DNA of 64,000 nucleotides from Salinilacihabitans rarus (GTDB taxonomy: Archaea; Halobacteriota; Halobacteria; Halobacteriales; Natrialbaceae). Positions 37,030-45,175 of this stretch are shown here, in pieces. The notes beneath the pieces were generated by a model. The model saw nothing but the letters and a program-made list of their open reading frames with translations. It was not told the DNA's origin and made no database searches. Position numbers and translations under genes: made by a program. The DNA is taken from contig NZ_CP100762.1 of the NCBI RefSeq assembly GCF_024296665.1, forward strand, positions 1,488,001 through 1,552,000, given 5' to 3'. The first letter of the stretch is position 1. Each line of letters begins with the position of its first letter.

Positions 37030-37715
37030 GCGCGACCGGGCGGAACTCGGCGGAACCCGCGGACGGCGACGTCGCCCGCGCCCGCTCGGACCTGTACGGA
37101 CTGCTCGCGGCCGCGTTCGACGGCGATATCGACGTGCTCGCGGCCGCGCTACGGGACGGTTCGCTCGTCGACGTCGCGGCGGCGCTGCCGGTCGACCTCG
37201 ACGCGAGCGCGCTCGACTGCGAGGACGTCGACGAGGAGGCCCTGTCGATCGCCTACGACAACCGCTTCGTCGTCCCGGGGTCGCGGTACGTCCCGCCGTT
37301 CGCGTCCGCCCACCGCGGGGCGCCGTCGGCGTCGTTCGAGTCCGACTCCCGGTTCCGCGACGGGAACGAGGCCGGCGAGTTGCTCGGCGACCCCGCCGCG
37401 AGGATGTCCGCCCTGTACGAGCGGGCGGGCTTTCGCCCGGAGCACGGCGACTTCCCCGACCACGTCGCCGCCCAGTTCGAGTTCCTCGCGGCGACCGCGG
37501 CCGAGGAGGCGCGACGGGCCGCACGCGGCGACGAGGAGGGCGCCGCGACCCTCCGGGACCTCCAGCGCGAGACGCTGTCACAGCTCGGCTGGCTCGACGC
37601 GTTCCACGAGGCCGTCGAAGACGTCGACGACGAGGGCGTCTTCGCCGCGCTGGTCGCCCTCGCGCGCACCGCGGCGGCCTGGCACGCCCGCGACGTCGGG
37701 GCGTCCACGCGGTAG
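37026..37715 (+). CDS. TorD/DmsD-family molybdoenzyme chaperone
   Basis: A 229-residue, mainly helical protein whose start overlaps the catalytic-subunit stop as ATGA. It has a DLYGLLAAAF start, a central segment YDNRFVVPGSRYVPPFASAHRG containing the family's conserved proline-rich loop, and GDFPDHVAAQFEFLA followed by an acidic helix, all typical of the TorD/NarJ redox-enzyme maturation proteins. It would bind the Tat signal and apo-enzyme, helping cofactor insertion before export. Placement as the last gene of the operon fits the enzyme-plus-chaperone layout of dms and ttr-type operons. Confidence 0.85.
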   Translation: MSATGRNSAEPADGDVARARSDLYGLLAAAFDGDIDVLAAALRDGSLVDVAAALPVDLDASALDCEDVDEEALSIAYDNRFVVPGSRYVPPFASAHRGAPSASFESDSRFRDGNEAGELLGDPAARMSALYERAGFRPEHGDFPDHVAAQFEFLAATAAEEARRAARGDEEGAATLRDLQRETLSQLGWLDAFHEAVEDVDDEGVFAALVALARTAAAWHARDVGASTR

Positions 37716-37768
37716 CCGTCGGCGACCGAACCGACCCGTTTTTACGCGGGATGGCCGTAGACCGGCCC

Positions 37769-38569
37769 GTGCGCCGGTTCTCCGCCGACTACCTGACGCG
37801 AACCCGCGAGGGGATGTGGGCCGACTCCCGCGAGGCGCTGGCCCCGCTCGCGCTCGACTCCCGCGAGCGGGTGCTCGACGTCGGCTGCGGGACGGGCGAG
37901 TTGAGCCGCGTGCTCGCCGCGGAGTCGCCGGGCGAGGTCGTCGGCTGCGACGCCGACCCGGCCCTGCTCGCCAGCGCCCGCGAGGCCGTCCCGGTCGTCG
38001 CGGGCGACGCGACGCGCCTGCCGTTCGCCGACGACGCGTTCGACCTCGTCGTCTGTCAGGCGCTGCTGATCAACCTGCCCGACCCGGCCGCCGCGGTCCG
38101 GGAGTTCGCCCGCGTCTCCGCGGACCTCGTCGCGGCGATCGAACCGGACAACGGCGCCGTCCGGGTCGATTCGACCGTCGCCCGCGAGGCCGCCCTCGAA
38201 CGGCGGGCGCGGCGGGCCTACCTCGACGGCGTCGAGACGGACGTCACCCTCGGCGCCGACGCCCGCGAGGCGTTCGCCGCGGCGGGCGTCGACCTCGTCG
38301 GGACGCGACGGTACGACCACGACCGGACGGTCGAACCGCCGTACGACGAGCGCGCGCTGGCGGCCGCCCGCCGGAAGGCGACGGGCGCGGGGCTTGCCGA
38401 CGACCGCGAGACGATGCTCCGGGGCGAGTTGACCGAGGATGGGTACGACGACCTCCGGAGTGCCTGGCGCGAGATGGGCCGGGCGGTGATCGACCAGATG
38501 GGCGACCGCGAGTACCGCCGCCGGGAGGTGGTGCCGTTCTACGTGACGGCCGGGCGCGTTCCGGAGTGA
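37769..38569 (+). CDS. class I SAM-dependent methyltransferase
   Basis: A 266-residue enzyme with the SAM-binding motif I VLDVGCGTGE, a motif II acidic residue in VVGCDADP, GDATRLPFADDAFDLVVC (motif III/IV region of ubiquinone/menaquinone methyltransferase-like proteins) and a helical C-terminus. The substrate is unknown. The GTG at 37769 is chosen because a TTTTTA box at 37738-37743 lies 25-30 bp upstream, fitting a leaderless mRNA; an ATG at 37751 in the same frame is only 10 bp after that box. It follows the molybdoenzyme operon with its own promoter, so a link with the operon is not implied. Confidence 0.85.
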   Translation: MRRFSADYLTRTREGMWADSREALAPLALDSRERVLDVGCGTGELSRVLAAESPGEVVGCDADPALLASAREAVPVVAGDATRLPFADDAFDLVVCQALLINLPDPAAAVREFARVSADLVAAIEPDNGAVRVDSTVAREAALERRARRAYLDGVETDVTLGADAREAFAAAGVDLVGTRRYDHDRTVEPPYDERALAAARRKATGAGLADDRETMLRGELTEDGYDDLRSAWREMGRAVIDQMGDREYRRREVVPFYVTAGRVPE

Positions 38570-38571
38570 AC

Positions 38572-39225
38572 TCAGACCACGTCCCCGCGGACCGTCGTGC
38601 CCTCCCGGCCGTCGCGCCAGGCGCGGAACTCCTCGGCGGCGGTCTCGGCCTCGTCGGCGTCCATCCCGAGCATCTCGAGGGCCGCCGGCAGCGTCGGCAG
38701 GGCGAACGCGCCCTCGCGGAGCTTTCGGAACGCCTCGTCGCTGCGGGTGCCGTCGACCCAGAGACAGACGCCCCGGGGGTCGAGCAGTCGGGTGTAGTCC
38801 TCGCGCAGTCGCGCGCCGCGCAGGCGCTGGCCGACGTTGTCCTCGAAGGAGGCGTTGCAGACCTCGAGGTGGACCGGCTCGTCCCCTTCGAGGAGGTGGG
38901 CGGCCAGACACCGCTCGGGGGCGGCGTGGCCGTTCGCGTTCGCGCGCAGGTACTCGGGGTGTTCGTCGGCCCAGTCGGCCCGGACGGACTTGCCGACGCC
39001 TTTCACGCCGTGGGAGTCGACGAACTCCGCCTCGCGGTCGGGCGCGTCGCGCAACAGCACGTCCTTGGTGAGGTAGACGTCGAGGCGCTCGACGGGGTCG
39101 AGTCCGAGGGCGACGTCGCCGTAGGTCCACACCTCGCGGACGGGGACGGGAAGCTGCTCTGCCGCGACCGTCTCGACGATCGCTTCGAGCCGGTCGACGG
39201 CCGCCTCGCGGTCGAATCCGCTCAT
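38572..39225 (-). CDS. conserved haloarchaeal protein (DUF7095-like)
   Basis: A 217-residue acidic cytoplasmic protein with WTYGDVALGLDPVERLDVYLTKD near residues 33-55. A G-D-V-ALGLDP-x-x-R-x-DVYL pattern like this recalls nucleotidyltransferase-like folds, but catalytic Asp pairs are not clear. I believe it is the widely conserved haloarchaeal DUF7095 family, of unknown function. It is convergent with the methyltransferase, with 2 bp between the stops, and begins at an ATG directly followed by SGFDREAAVD. Confidence 0.75.
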   Translation of the reverse strand: MSGFDREAAVDRLEAIVETVAAEQLPVPVREVWTYGDVALGLDPVERLDVYLTKDVLLRDAPDREAEFVDSHGVKGVGKSVRADWADEHPEYLRANANGHAAPERCLAAHLLEGDEPVHLEVCNASFEDNVGQRLRGARLREDYTRLLDPRGVCLWVDGTRSDEAFRKLREGAFALPTLPAALEMLGMDADEAETAAEEFRAWRDGREGTTVRGDVV

Positions 39226-39637
39226 CGCCGTCGTTTGGGCCGGCGGGCGGAAAACGGTTTCTCGTCGGCTGGCCCGGCGCGCTCGCGTAGGCGGCGTATA
39301 CGTGGGCGTACGTGGGCATCGGTCGGTCTTCGGGTCCCGTTCGACCGCTTCTTCCTCGGGTCCGTCCTCCTCTGTTCCCTCTCGCCGTTTACGCTCGTGG
39401 ACGGCACCGTCACGGTCGACGCGGACGGTTCGCCGCGCTCGCCGGGCGCCTCTCGGAGCGCGTTTACGGCGGCTTCCCGGTCGTAACCGTGCTCGGCCCG
39501 GCGAGCCACGGGGTCGCCGAACTCGTCCCCGCGACGCGAGTCGGTGACGCCGTGTACCGGCCGCCCCCCGCGGTTGACATTCTCCGGAATCGGGAACTAC
39601 CTGCTGCGGATATACTCTCGGCCGACGTAGAGACTGC
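39226..39637. other. intergenic region, possible decayed gene
   Basis: No intact gene is convincing here. On the + strand, two adjacent frames read protein-like: VDGTVTVDADGS in one frame (about 39390-39430) and GGFPVVTVLGPASHGVAELVPATRVGDAVY in another (about 39465-39560, of which the first 20 residues suffice to recognise it). This could be a small gene broken by a frameshift. A GATATACT box at 39609-39616 serves the next gene. Confidence 0.35.
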
Positions 39638-40081
39638 GTGAACACCGTACTCAAGATCGTCGGGAGTCTGTTCGTCGGCGTCCTCGGCTTCGTCGTGGCC
39701 GCGGTCGCCGTGACCGAAGCGCTCGCCCCGCACGTCTGGCCGTCCGCGATGGTGGGACTCCCCGTCGGCCTCGTGATCGGGGTCGCCCTGATCCCGCTTA
39801 CGTACCTGGGGCTCACCTACCGGGCGGAGCGCGCCGCCGGCGGGCCCACCGAGCGGACGGCGCGTCGCTTCCGGGCGACGGCGGCGGCGTTCGTCGGGTT
39901 CGTCGTCGGCGGCGGACTCGCGACGGCCGTCCTCGCGACGCAGGCGGTCGGTCTCGCCACGGCGATGCTCTTCGGCGGTTTCCCCGTCGGAGTCGTCGCG
40001 GCGGCGGTGGCCGCGTACCTCGTCTCCCGTCGCCGGCCGAGCGACGGATCGTCCGGCTCACCCCCGGCCAACGCGTCGTGA
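39638..40081 (+). CDS. small membrane protein, four helices
   Basis: A 147-residue hydrophobic protein with four predicted helices (about 5-28, 35-58, 80-103, 108-132) and a short hydrophilic Ser/Pro-rich tail. The GTG start is supported by a GATATAC TATA box 22-30 bp upstream, so the mRNA would be leaderless. I do not recognise a family; haloarchaeal genomes carry many such proteins. It is the first of a run of membrane proteins and proteases up to about 48 kb. Confidence 0.7.
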   Translation: MNTVLKIVGSLFVGVLGFVVAAVAVTEALAPHVWPSAMVGLPVGLVIGVALIPLTYLGLTYRAERAAGGPTERTARRFRATAAAFVGFVVGGGLATAVLATQAVGLATAMLFGGFPVGVVAAAVAAYLVSRRRPSDGSSGSPPANAS

Positions 40082-40229
40082 CTCCGCTTTCTCGTCCTCG
40101 TTCTTCCGGCGCCGATTCCCGTCACGAAGCGAGAGCCCACAGCCGAATCCAGCGGCCGCTTCGCGGGGAACGACGATCGGTCGATCGAAACCGCCGACAG
40201 TTATCACGGCCGCGCGCCCACCGTCAGCC

Positions 40230-41159
40230 ATGACGACGGCCGTCGACGGTCGGAAGGTGGGGCTGTTTCTCGCTCTCGCGTTCGGCATCTCGTGGACGAG
40301 CGCGGTCGGACTGTATCTCTCCGGGACGGCCCTCGCGTCGATTCGGGGGACCGTCCTCGTCGTCCTCGCGTTCATGTGGGCGCCGGCGATCGCCGCGATC
40401 GTCGTCCAGCGGGGGTACGGGGACGGGGGGTCCGTCCGCGCCGGGTGCGGCCTCGCGCGCGGCCGCCTCCGGTGGGTCGCCCTCGCGTGGGTGGCCCCCG
40501 TGGGACTGCTCGCGGCGACGATCGGCGTCGGCCTCGCCGTCCCCGGCGTCTCGCTGACGACCGATTACGCGGGGTTCCTCGTCGACCTCGGCCTCCCGCC
40601 CGAGCAGATCGAGGAGTCGATGGCCCTCCTCGACTCGCTGCCGGTTCCGCCGGTCGTCCTCTTCGTCGCGCAAGGGCTCGTGGCGGGGCTGACGATCAAC
40701 GCGCTTGCGGCCCTCGGGGAGGAACTCGGCTGGCGGGGGCTGTTGCTGACGGAACTCGCTCCCCTCGGATTCTGGCGGCTCTCGGGGCTTACGGGCCTCG
40801 TCTGGGGCATCTGGCACGCGCCGATCATCCTCCAGGGGCACAACTTCCCCGAGGCGCCTGTCGCCGGCGTCGTCGCCATGACCGTCTGGACCGTCGCCGC
40901 CTCGCCCGTCTTCACCTACCTGACCGTCCGCGCCCGGTCGGTCCTCGCGGCGACGTTCTTCCACGGGACGTTCAACGCCGTCGGCTGGTTCTCGCTGCTC
41001 TACCTCGCCGGCGCCGGCAGCCTCCTGGTCGCGCCCGTCGGCGCCGCCGGCGTCGGCGCCGCGGTCCTCGCGACCGCCGTCTGCGTCGCCCACGACAGGT
41101 ACGTCGCCGCCGACCCGATCACGACCGGCGAACCGCTCTCGCCGTGGGCGCGGGACTGA
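40230..41159 (+). CDS. CPBP intramembrane metalloprotease (first of three)
   Basis: A 309-residue membrane protein with about eight helices. The CPBP/Abi (PF02517) motifs are present: EELGWRG (glutamate pair plus Arg, about residue 171), GIWHAP (about 193, His) and FFHGTFNAVGW (about 250). These residues bind the metal in the membrane. CPBP proteases relate to CAAX prenyl proteases and act on membrane proteins or peptides; in bacteria some serve bacteriocin immunity. Two more copies lie within 4 kb. Confidence 0.9.
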   Translation: MTTAVDGRKVGLFLALAFGISWTSAVGLYLSGTALASIRGTVLVVLAFMWAPAIAAIVVQRGYGDGGSVRAGCGLARGRLRWVALAWVAPVGLLAATIGVGLAVPGVSLTTDYAGFLVDLGLPPEQIEESMALLDSLPVPPVVLFVAQGLVAGLTINALAALGEELGWRGLLLTELAPLGFWRLSGLTGLVWGIWHAPIILQGHNFPEAPVAGVVAMTVWTVAASPVFTYLTVRARSVLAATFFHGTFNAVGWFSLLYLAGAGSLLVAPVGAAGVGAAVLATAVCVAHDRYVAADPITTGEPLSPWARD

Positions 41160-41235
41160 TCGGGGCGCGACCCGACGCGGGGCCTCTCGGCGGCCGGGAA
41201 CCGCACTCGTCGTTTATCCTGACTCACGACCTACA

Positions 41236-42204
41236 GTGAGCGATGACGACGATTTCAGTAGCATCTCGACCGATCGCGACCGCCATCCCGACCGCCGCCG
41301 GCGCCCCGCGGAGGCGTCCGTGACCCCAACCGCGGGCTCGCTCCCGCGTCCGTACGTGCTCGCTTCCCTCGCGACGCTCGTCCTCGCGACGATCGCGACG
41401 ACCGTCGGCCTGTTCGTCCCCGGGTTCTACCGCGACGCGCCGGTGCTCCTGCCGCAGGTCTACGGTCAGGACCTGCTGACGCTGGTCGTCGCGCTCCCGG
41501 TCTTCGCCGTCGCGCTGTATTACGCCGCCCGCGGGTCGCTTCGGGGGTACGTCGTCTGGCTCGGCGTCGACGGCTACCTGCTGTACACCTACGCCTCCTA
41601 CGCGTTCATGACGGCGTTCAACGAGCTGTACCTGGTCTACACGACGCTGCTGTGGCTCACGCTGGCCGCGTTCGTCGGCGGGATGGTCGGGCTCGACGCC
41701 GCCGAGGTGAAACGGGCCGCCGGCAGGCTGTCCGTCCGGCCGTACGTCGTCTTCCAGGCGGCGCTCGCTGTCCTCGTCACGTTCCTCTGGCTGTCGGAGG
41801 TCGTCCCGGCGATCGTCGCCGGGACGGTGCCGCCGAGCGTCGCCGCGGCGGACCTCCCGACGTCGGTCATCTTCTCGCTCGACCTCGGGATCGTCGTCCC
41901 GGCGTTCCTGCTCTCGGCGTACTGGCTTCGAAAGCGCCGGGCGTGGGGCTACGCGTTTACGGCCGTCCTCCTCGTGAAGGCGGCGACCCTCAGCCTCGCC
42001 GTGCTGGCGATGGCCGCGTTCCAACTGCGCGACGGGCAGATCGTCCCCGTCCCGGCTCTCGCCATCTTCGGCTTCCTGTCGCTGTCGAGCCTCGCGTTGC
42101 TGGCCCGCCTCCTGCGCTCGATGGGGTCGGCAGACGGACTGCGACGGTCCGCGGCCGACGACGTCCCGGTCGCCGCGGATCGCCGGCCGAGGCGGGGCGC
42201 GTGA
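41236..42204 (+). CDS. polytopic membrane protein, unknown
   Basis: A 322-residue protein with a hydrophilic N-terminus of about 30 residues (Asp and Arg rich), then roughly eight helices, including a Tyr-rich one (GYLLYTYASYAFMTAFNELY). I do not recognise the family with certainty. The GTG at 41236 is preferred because a TTTATC box lies about 24 bp upstream; the ATG at 41243 is in another frame and soon hits a stop. It sits between a CPBP protease and an alpha/beta hydrolase, all transcribed rightward. Confidence 0.75.
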   Translation: MSDDDDFSSISTDRDRHPDRRRRPAEASVTPTAGSLPRPYVLASLATLVLATIATTVGLFVPGFYRDAPVLLPQVYGQDLLTLVVALPVFAVALYYAARGSLRGYVVWLGVDGYLLYTYASYAFMTAFNELYLVYTTLLWLTLAAFVGGMVGLDAAEVKRAAGRLSVRPYVVFQAALAVLVTFLWLSEVVPAIVAGTVPPSVAAADLPTSVIFSLDLGIVVPAFLLSAYWLRKRRAWGYAFTAVLLVKAATLSLAVLAMAAFQLRDGQIVPVPALAIFGFLSLSSLALLARLLRSMGSADGLRRSAADDVPVAADRRPRRGA

Positions 42205-42272
42205 CGTCCGGCCCCGTTCGGGATCGAGACGGAACGGCGCAGGTTAACGGTGCCGCGGTCCTACGTCCGCCG

Positions 42273-43193
42273 ATGAACGTTCACGAAACCGTCGACGTAG
42301 CGACGGTCGAACTCGGTAGCCTGCTCCTCCGGGACGCGAAACTCTTCGCGCGAAGCGCCGAGTCGCCGCCGCTCGTCGAAGTCGCCGCCGACGCCACCGC
42401 CGCCGGGGTCGGCCGCGTCGACCGCGCCGGCCGTCACGACGTGACCGTCGAGACTCCGGTCGGGGAGTTCGAGGCCGCCTACATGCCGTGGGAGTGGCGC
42501 GGCCCGGAGTACCCGACGCTCGTCTACCACCACGGGAGCGGCGAGCGGCCGTTCGACGTCGGGCGGTTCAGTTCGAACTCCTTCCGGCGGCTGTTCGTCG
42601 GGCACGAGGCGGCGGTGCCGGCGAACCTCGTCGCCGTCCGGGCGCCGTTTCACGACCGGTCGAGCCGGGCGTACGCCCGGGCGATGGGTGACCTCGAAAA
42701 CTTCGTCGGGATGGTCGCCGCCTCGGCGGCGCTCGTCGAGGCCGTCGCGGCCGACGCCCGGGAGCGAACCGACGCCCCCGTCGTGGCGTCGGGGATCAGC
42801 CTCGGCGGCTGGGCCGTGAACCTCCACCGCGTCTGCTTCGACTCGGTCGACCGGTACGTACCGATCTTCGCCGGCGCCGCGCTCGGCGACCTGTTCGTCT
42901 CGTCGATCTACCGGAAGATGGCCGCCGAACGGGTCCGGGAACGGCCGGAACGGCTGCGGGAAGTGCTCGACTTCGCGGAACCGTTCCGGGCCGTCGACGC
43001 GGCCGACTGCGAGCCGCTGCTGGCCCGTTACGACCGCATCATCGAGTTCGACCGCCAGCGGCCGAGCTACGCGGGGCTGGCGCTGTCGGTCCTCGAGAAG
43101 GGCCACGTGACGGGGTCGCTCGCGTCGGGGGCGCTGCGCGAGCACGTCGTCGACGCGCTTCCGGCGCCCGACGTCGACCCGGCGACCCGGTGA
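42273..43193 (+). CDS. alpha/beta-hydrolase family protein
   Basis: A 306-residue cytoplasmic protein. LVYHHGSGE (about 85-93) resembles the oxyanion loop, and SGISLGGWAVN (about 170) is a GxSxGG nucleophile elbow. Conserved acid and His residues are expected near the C-terminus (EKGHVTGS) but are less certain. It could be an esterase, lipase or peptidase. The ATG at 42273 follows a GGTTAAC box by about 26 bp, suggesting leaderless transcription. It is part of the hydrolase and protease cluster. Confidence 0.78.
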   Translation: MNVHETVDVATVELGSLLLRDAKLFARSAESPPLVEVAADATAAGVGRVDRAGRHDVTVETPVGEFEAAYMPWEWRGPEYPTLVYHHGSGERPFDVGRFSSNSFRRLFVGHEAAVPANLVAVRAPFHDRSSRAYARAMGDLENFVGMVAASAALVEAVAADARERTDAPVVASGISLGGWAVNLHRVCFDSVDRYVPIFAGAALGDLFVSSIYRKMAAERVRERPERLREVLDFAEPFRAVDAADCEPLLARYDRIIEFDRQRPSYAGLALSVLEKGHVTGSLASGALREHVVDALPAPDVDPATR

Positions 43194-43228
43194 CTGTCGA
43201 CGGGGAGACGGAGCGCCGTCGACGACGA

Positions 43229-44134
43229 TCAGTACGGCGGCAGCGGGCGCTCCTCCCCCCGACGGAGGTTCGCCGGCCCCCACCAGAGCAGGACGACGAG
43301 GACGAGCACGGTCGTGACCGCCGTCTGGTAGCGGTCCGCCGCCGGCGAGAGTTCGAGGAGCTGGCCGGTGGCGTTGCCGAGGAAGTGAAACAGGATCGCC
43401 GCGAGGACGCTCCGGTTCGTGTTGTTGAACAGCCACGTGTAGAGGACCGCGCCGACGAGGACGTTGAAGGCGAACCACGCCGGGTCCGGCGCGAAGTCCC
43501 AGCTGCTGTAGTAGCCGACCATCAGGAACAGCGGCGCGTGCCAGGCCGCCCACGCGACGCCGAGGATCAGGCTCGCGGTCAGCGCGCTCCACCGTCGCTG
43601 GAGCCGATCGAGCCAGTAGCCCCGCCAGCCGATCTCCTCGTGGAACGGGCCGAGCAGGAAGATCGCAAGCAGCGTCCCGAGGAGCGCGACCGGCTCGCCG
43701 AGCAGTTCCAGCAGGGGCGCCGCGCTCAGCGGCCGGCTCGCGCCGTCGACGACGACCGCGACGCCGGCGCCGGCCAGCGCGAGCGCCGGCCAGAGCGCCA
43801 GCATCACCGCGGCCCAGCGGCCCGGGATCAACCGCACGTCGACGAGTCGCCGTTTCAGGTCCGCGAGACCGGCCCGGCCGCCGACCCGCCAGGCCATGAC
43901 CACGCCGCCGATCGTGACGCCGAGACCGCCGACCAGCAGGAAGACGATTCCCGGAAACCGGAAGACGTGCCAGCCGGCGGCGATCGGGACGCTCCACCAG
44001 AGCCACGTCCAGCCGTGGGAGAACAGGAGGTACCCCCAGACGTCGAATCCCCGGCGGTTCTCGAGCGCAGTTCCCACGCCCGTCTCGCTCCCGCGTCCGG
44101 CCGCCGACCGCGAGGCGTCGCTCCGTTCCGTCAT
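43229..44134 (-). CDS. CPBP intramembrane metalloprotease (second of three)
   Basis: A 301-residue protein on the minus strand, with about eight helices. Its motifs are HEEIGWRGYW (about residue 175), AAWHAPLF (about 200) and LFHFLGNATGQ (about 250). The Trp-rich N-terminal helix (GWTWLWWSVP) is unusual. The gene is convergent with the alpha/beta hydrolase and divergent from the third CPBP gene. An ATATAC element (about 44153-44158) lies about 20-26 bp before the start, so the mRNA is probably leaderless. Confidence 0.9.
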   Translation of the reverse strand: MTERSDASRSAAGRGSETGVGTALENRRGFDVWGYLLFSHGWTWLWWSVPIAAGWHVFRFPGIVFLLVGGLGVTIGGVVMAWRVGGRAGLADLKRRLVDVRLIPGRWAAVMLALWPALALAGAGVAVVVDGASRPLSAAPLLELLGEPVALLGTLLAIFLLGPFHEEIGWRGYWLDRLQRRWSALTASLILGVAWAAWHAPLFLMVGYYSSWDFAPDPAWFAFNVLVGAVLYTWLFNNTNRSVLAAILFHFLGNATGQLLELSPAADRYQTAVTTVLVLVVLLWWGPANLRRGEERPLPPY

Positions 44135-44149
44135 GCTAGATGCATTCTC

Positions 44150-44163
44150 CTCCTCGTATATCG
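44150..44163 (-). promoter_or_regulatory. TATA element for CPBP gene 2
   Basis: CTCGTATATCGAG on the + strand, itself nearly palindromic, contains the only AT-rich core in this GC-rich 87-bp gap. On the minus strand it reads as a TATA box at the right distance from the ATG at 44134. The divergent CPBP gene 3 has no comparable box. Confidence 0.45.
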
Positions 44164-44245
44164 AGATATCGGCCCGCGAGGGGATCCGCGGCGGCCGCTC
44201 CGGGGCTGACCGTCACTCCGCGTGGCGGGAATCACCGACGAGGCT

Positions 44246-45175
44246 ATGTCCGGCCGTCGCCCCGGAGAGGGCGTGAGCCGACTCGCCGTCCGTGAACGGG
44301 CCGTCCGCCGTCCGATCGTCGCGTTCTTCGTCCTGGCCTACGCCATCTCGTGGCTCGGGTTCCTCCCGTCCGTGCTGGGAGTCGACGGGGGTCTCGGGGG
44401 GATGAACCTGCTTGTCGCCCAGTTCGGCCCCGCGCTCGCCGCGCTGATCGTTCTGCGGTACACCGGCGGCTCCGTCCGGGAGTGGGCCGGCCGCGTCGTC
44501 CGCTGGCGCGTCCCGCTGCGGTGGTGGGCCGCGACGCTCGCGATCCCGGTCGCCGTCTTCGGCGCGACGGGCGTCGGCTTCGCGCTGCTGGGCTACGAAC
44601 CCGACCTCTCGCGGCTGCCCGACCCCCTGACGACGTTCCTCCCTACCCTCGTCGGCCTCTCGCTGCTCGCCGGTCTCGGCGAGGAACCCGGGTGGCGCGG
44701 CTTCGCCCTGCCCGGCCTGCAGGAGCGACACGGCCCCCTCGGCGCGACGCTCCTGCTGGGGACCGTCTGGGCGTTCTGGCACCTCCCGGTGTTCTTCGTC
44801 GATCCCCGGTCCGCCCACGGGATCACCGACCCGGTCGTCCTCTTCGGACTCGTGTCGCTGACGGCGCTGGGGATCGTCCTCTACTCGTTCTACTACACCT
44901 GGATCTACAACCGGACCGGGAGCGTCCTCGTGATGATGCTGCTCCACGGCGGGTTCAACGCCGGCACGGTCCACCTGATCCCGTTCGCCGACGAGATCGT
45001 CTTCGGCCCGACGTACGCGACGCTCCTGACGGTGCAGGTGACCGTCCTCCTCGTCGGCGCGCTCGCCCTCGTGGCCCTCACCGGGGGACGGCTCGGGTAC
45101 GACGGCGACCGGCGGGTGGCGGCGCCCGCGGCTCCGACGCGATCCGCCCCCCGGAGAGGTGAGCCGGGCCGATGA
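44246..45175 (+). CDS. CPBP intramembrane metalloprotease (third of three)
   Basis: A 309-residue membrane protein with about eight helices and the CPBP motifs GEEPGWRGFA (about residue 147), FWHLPVF (about 175) and LLHGGFNAGT (about 238). The Glu pair is followed by Pro in place of Leu or Ile, a known variation in the family. Its stop overlaps the next gene start as ATGA, so it is translated with the serine hydrolase. A GTG at 44222 is an alternative start. Confidence 0.88.
   Translation: MSGRRPGEGVSRLAVRERAVRRPIVAFFVLAYAISWLGFLPSVLGVDGGLGGMNLLVAQFGPALAALIVLRYTGGSVREWAGRVVRWRVPLRWWAATLAIPVAVFGATGVGFALLGYEPDLSRLPDPLTTFLPTLVGLSLLAGLGEEPGWRGFALPGLQERHGPLGATLLLGTVWAFWHLPVFFVDPRSAHGITDPVVLFGLVSLTALGIVLYSFYYTWIYNRTGSVLVMMLLHGGFNAGTVHLIPFADEIVFGPTYATLLTVQVTVLLVGALALVALTGGRLGYDGDRRVAAPAAPTRSAPRRGEPGR

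Noticed and set aside
33568-37581. A 1337-codon open frame on the minus strand
   Set aside because: It is antisense to the molybdoenzyme operon. The high GC content and codon-position bias keep reverse frames open; the product is low-complexity Val/Arg/Asp sequence without domains.
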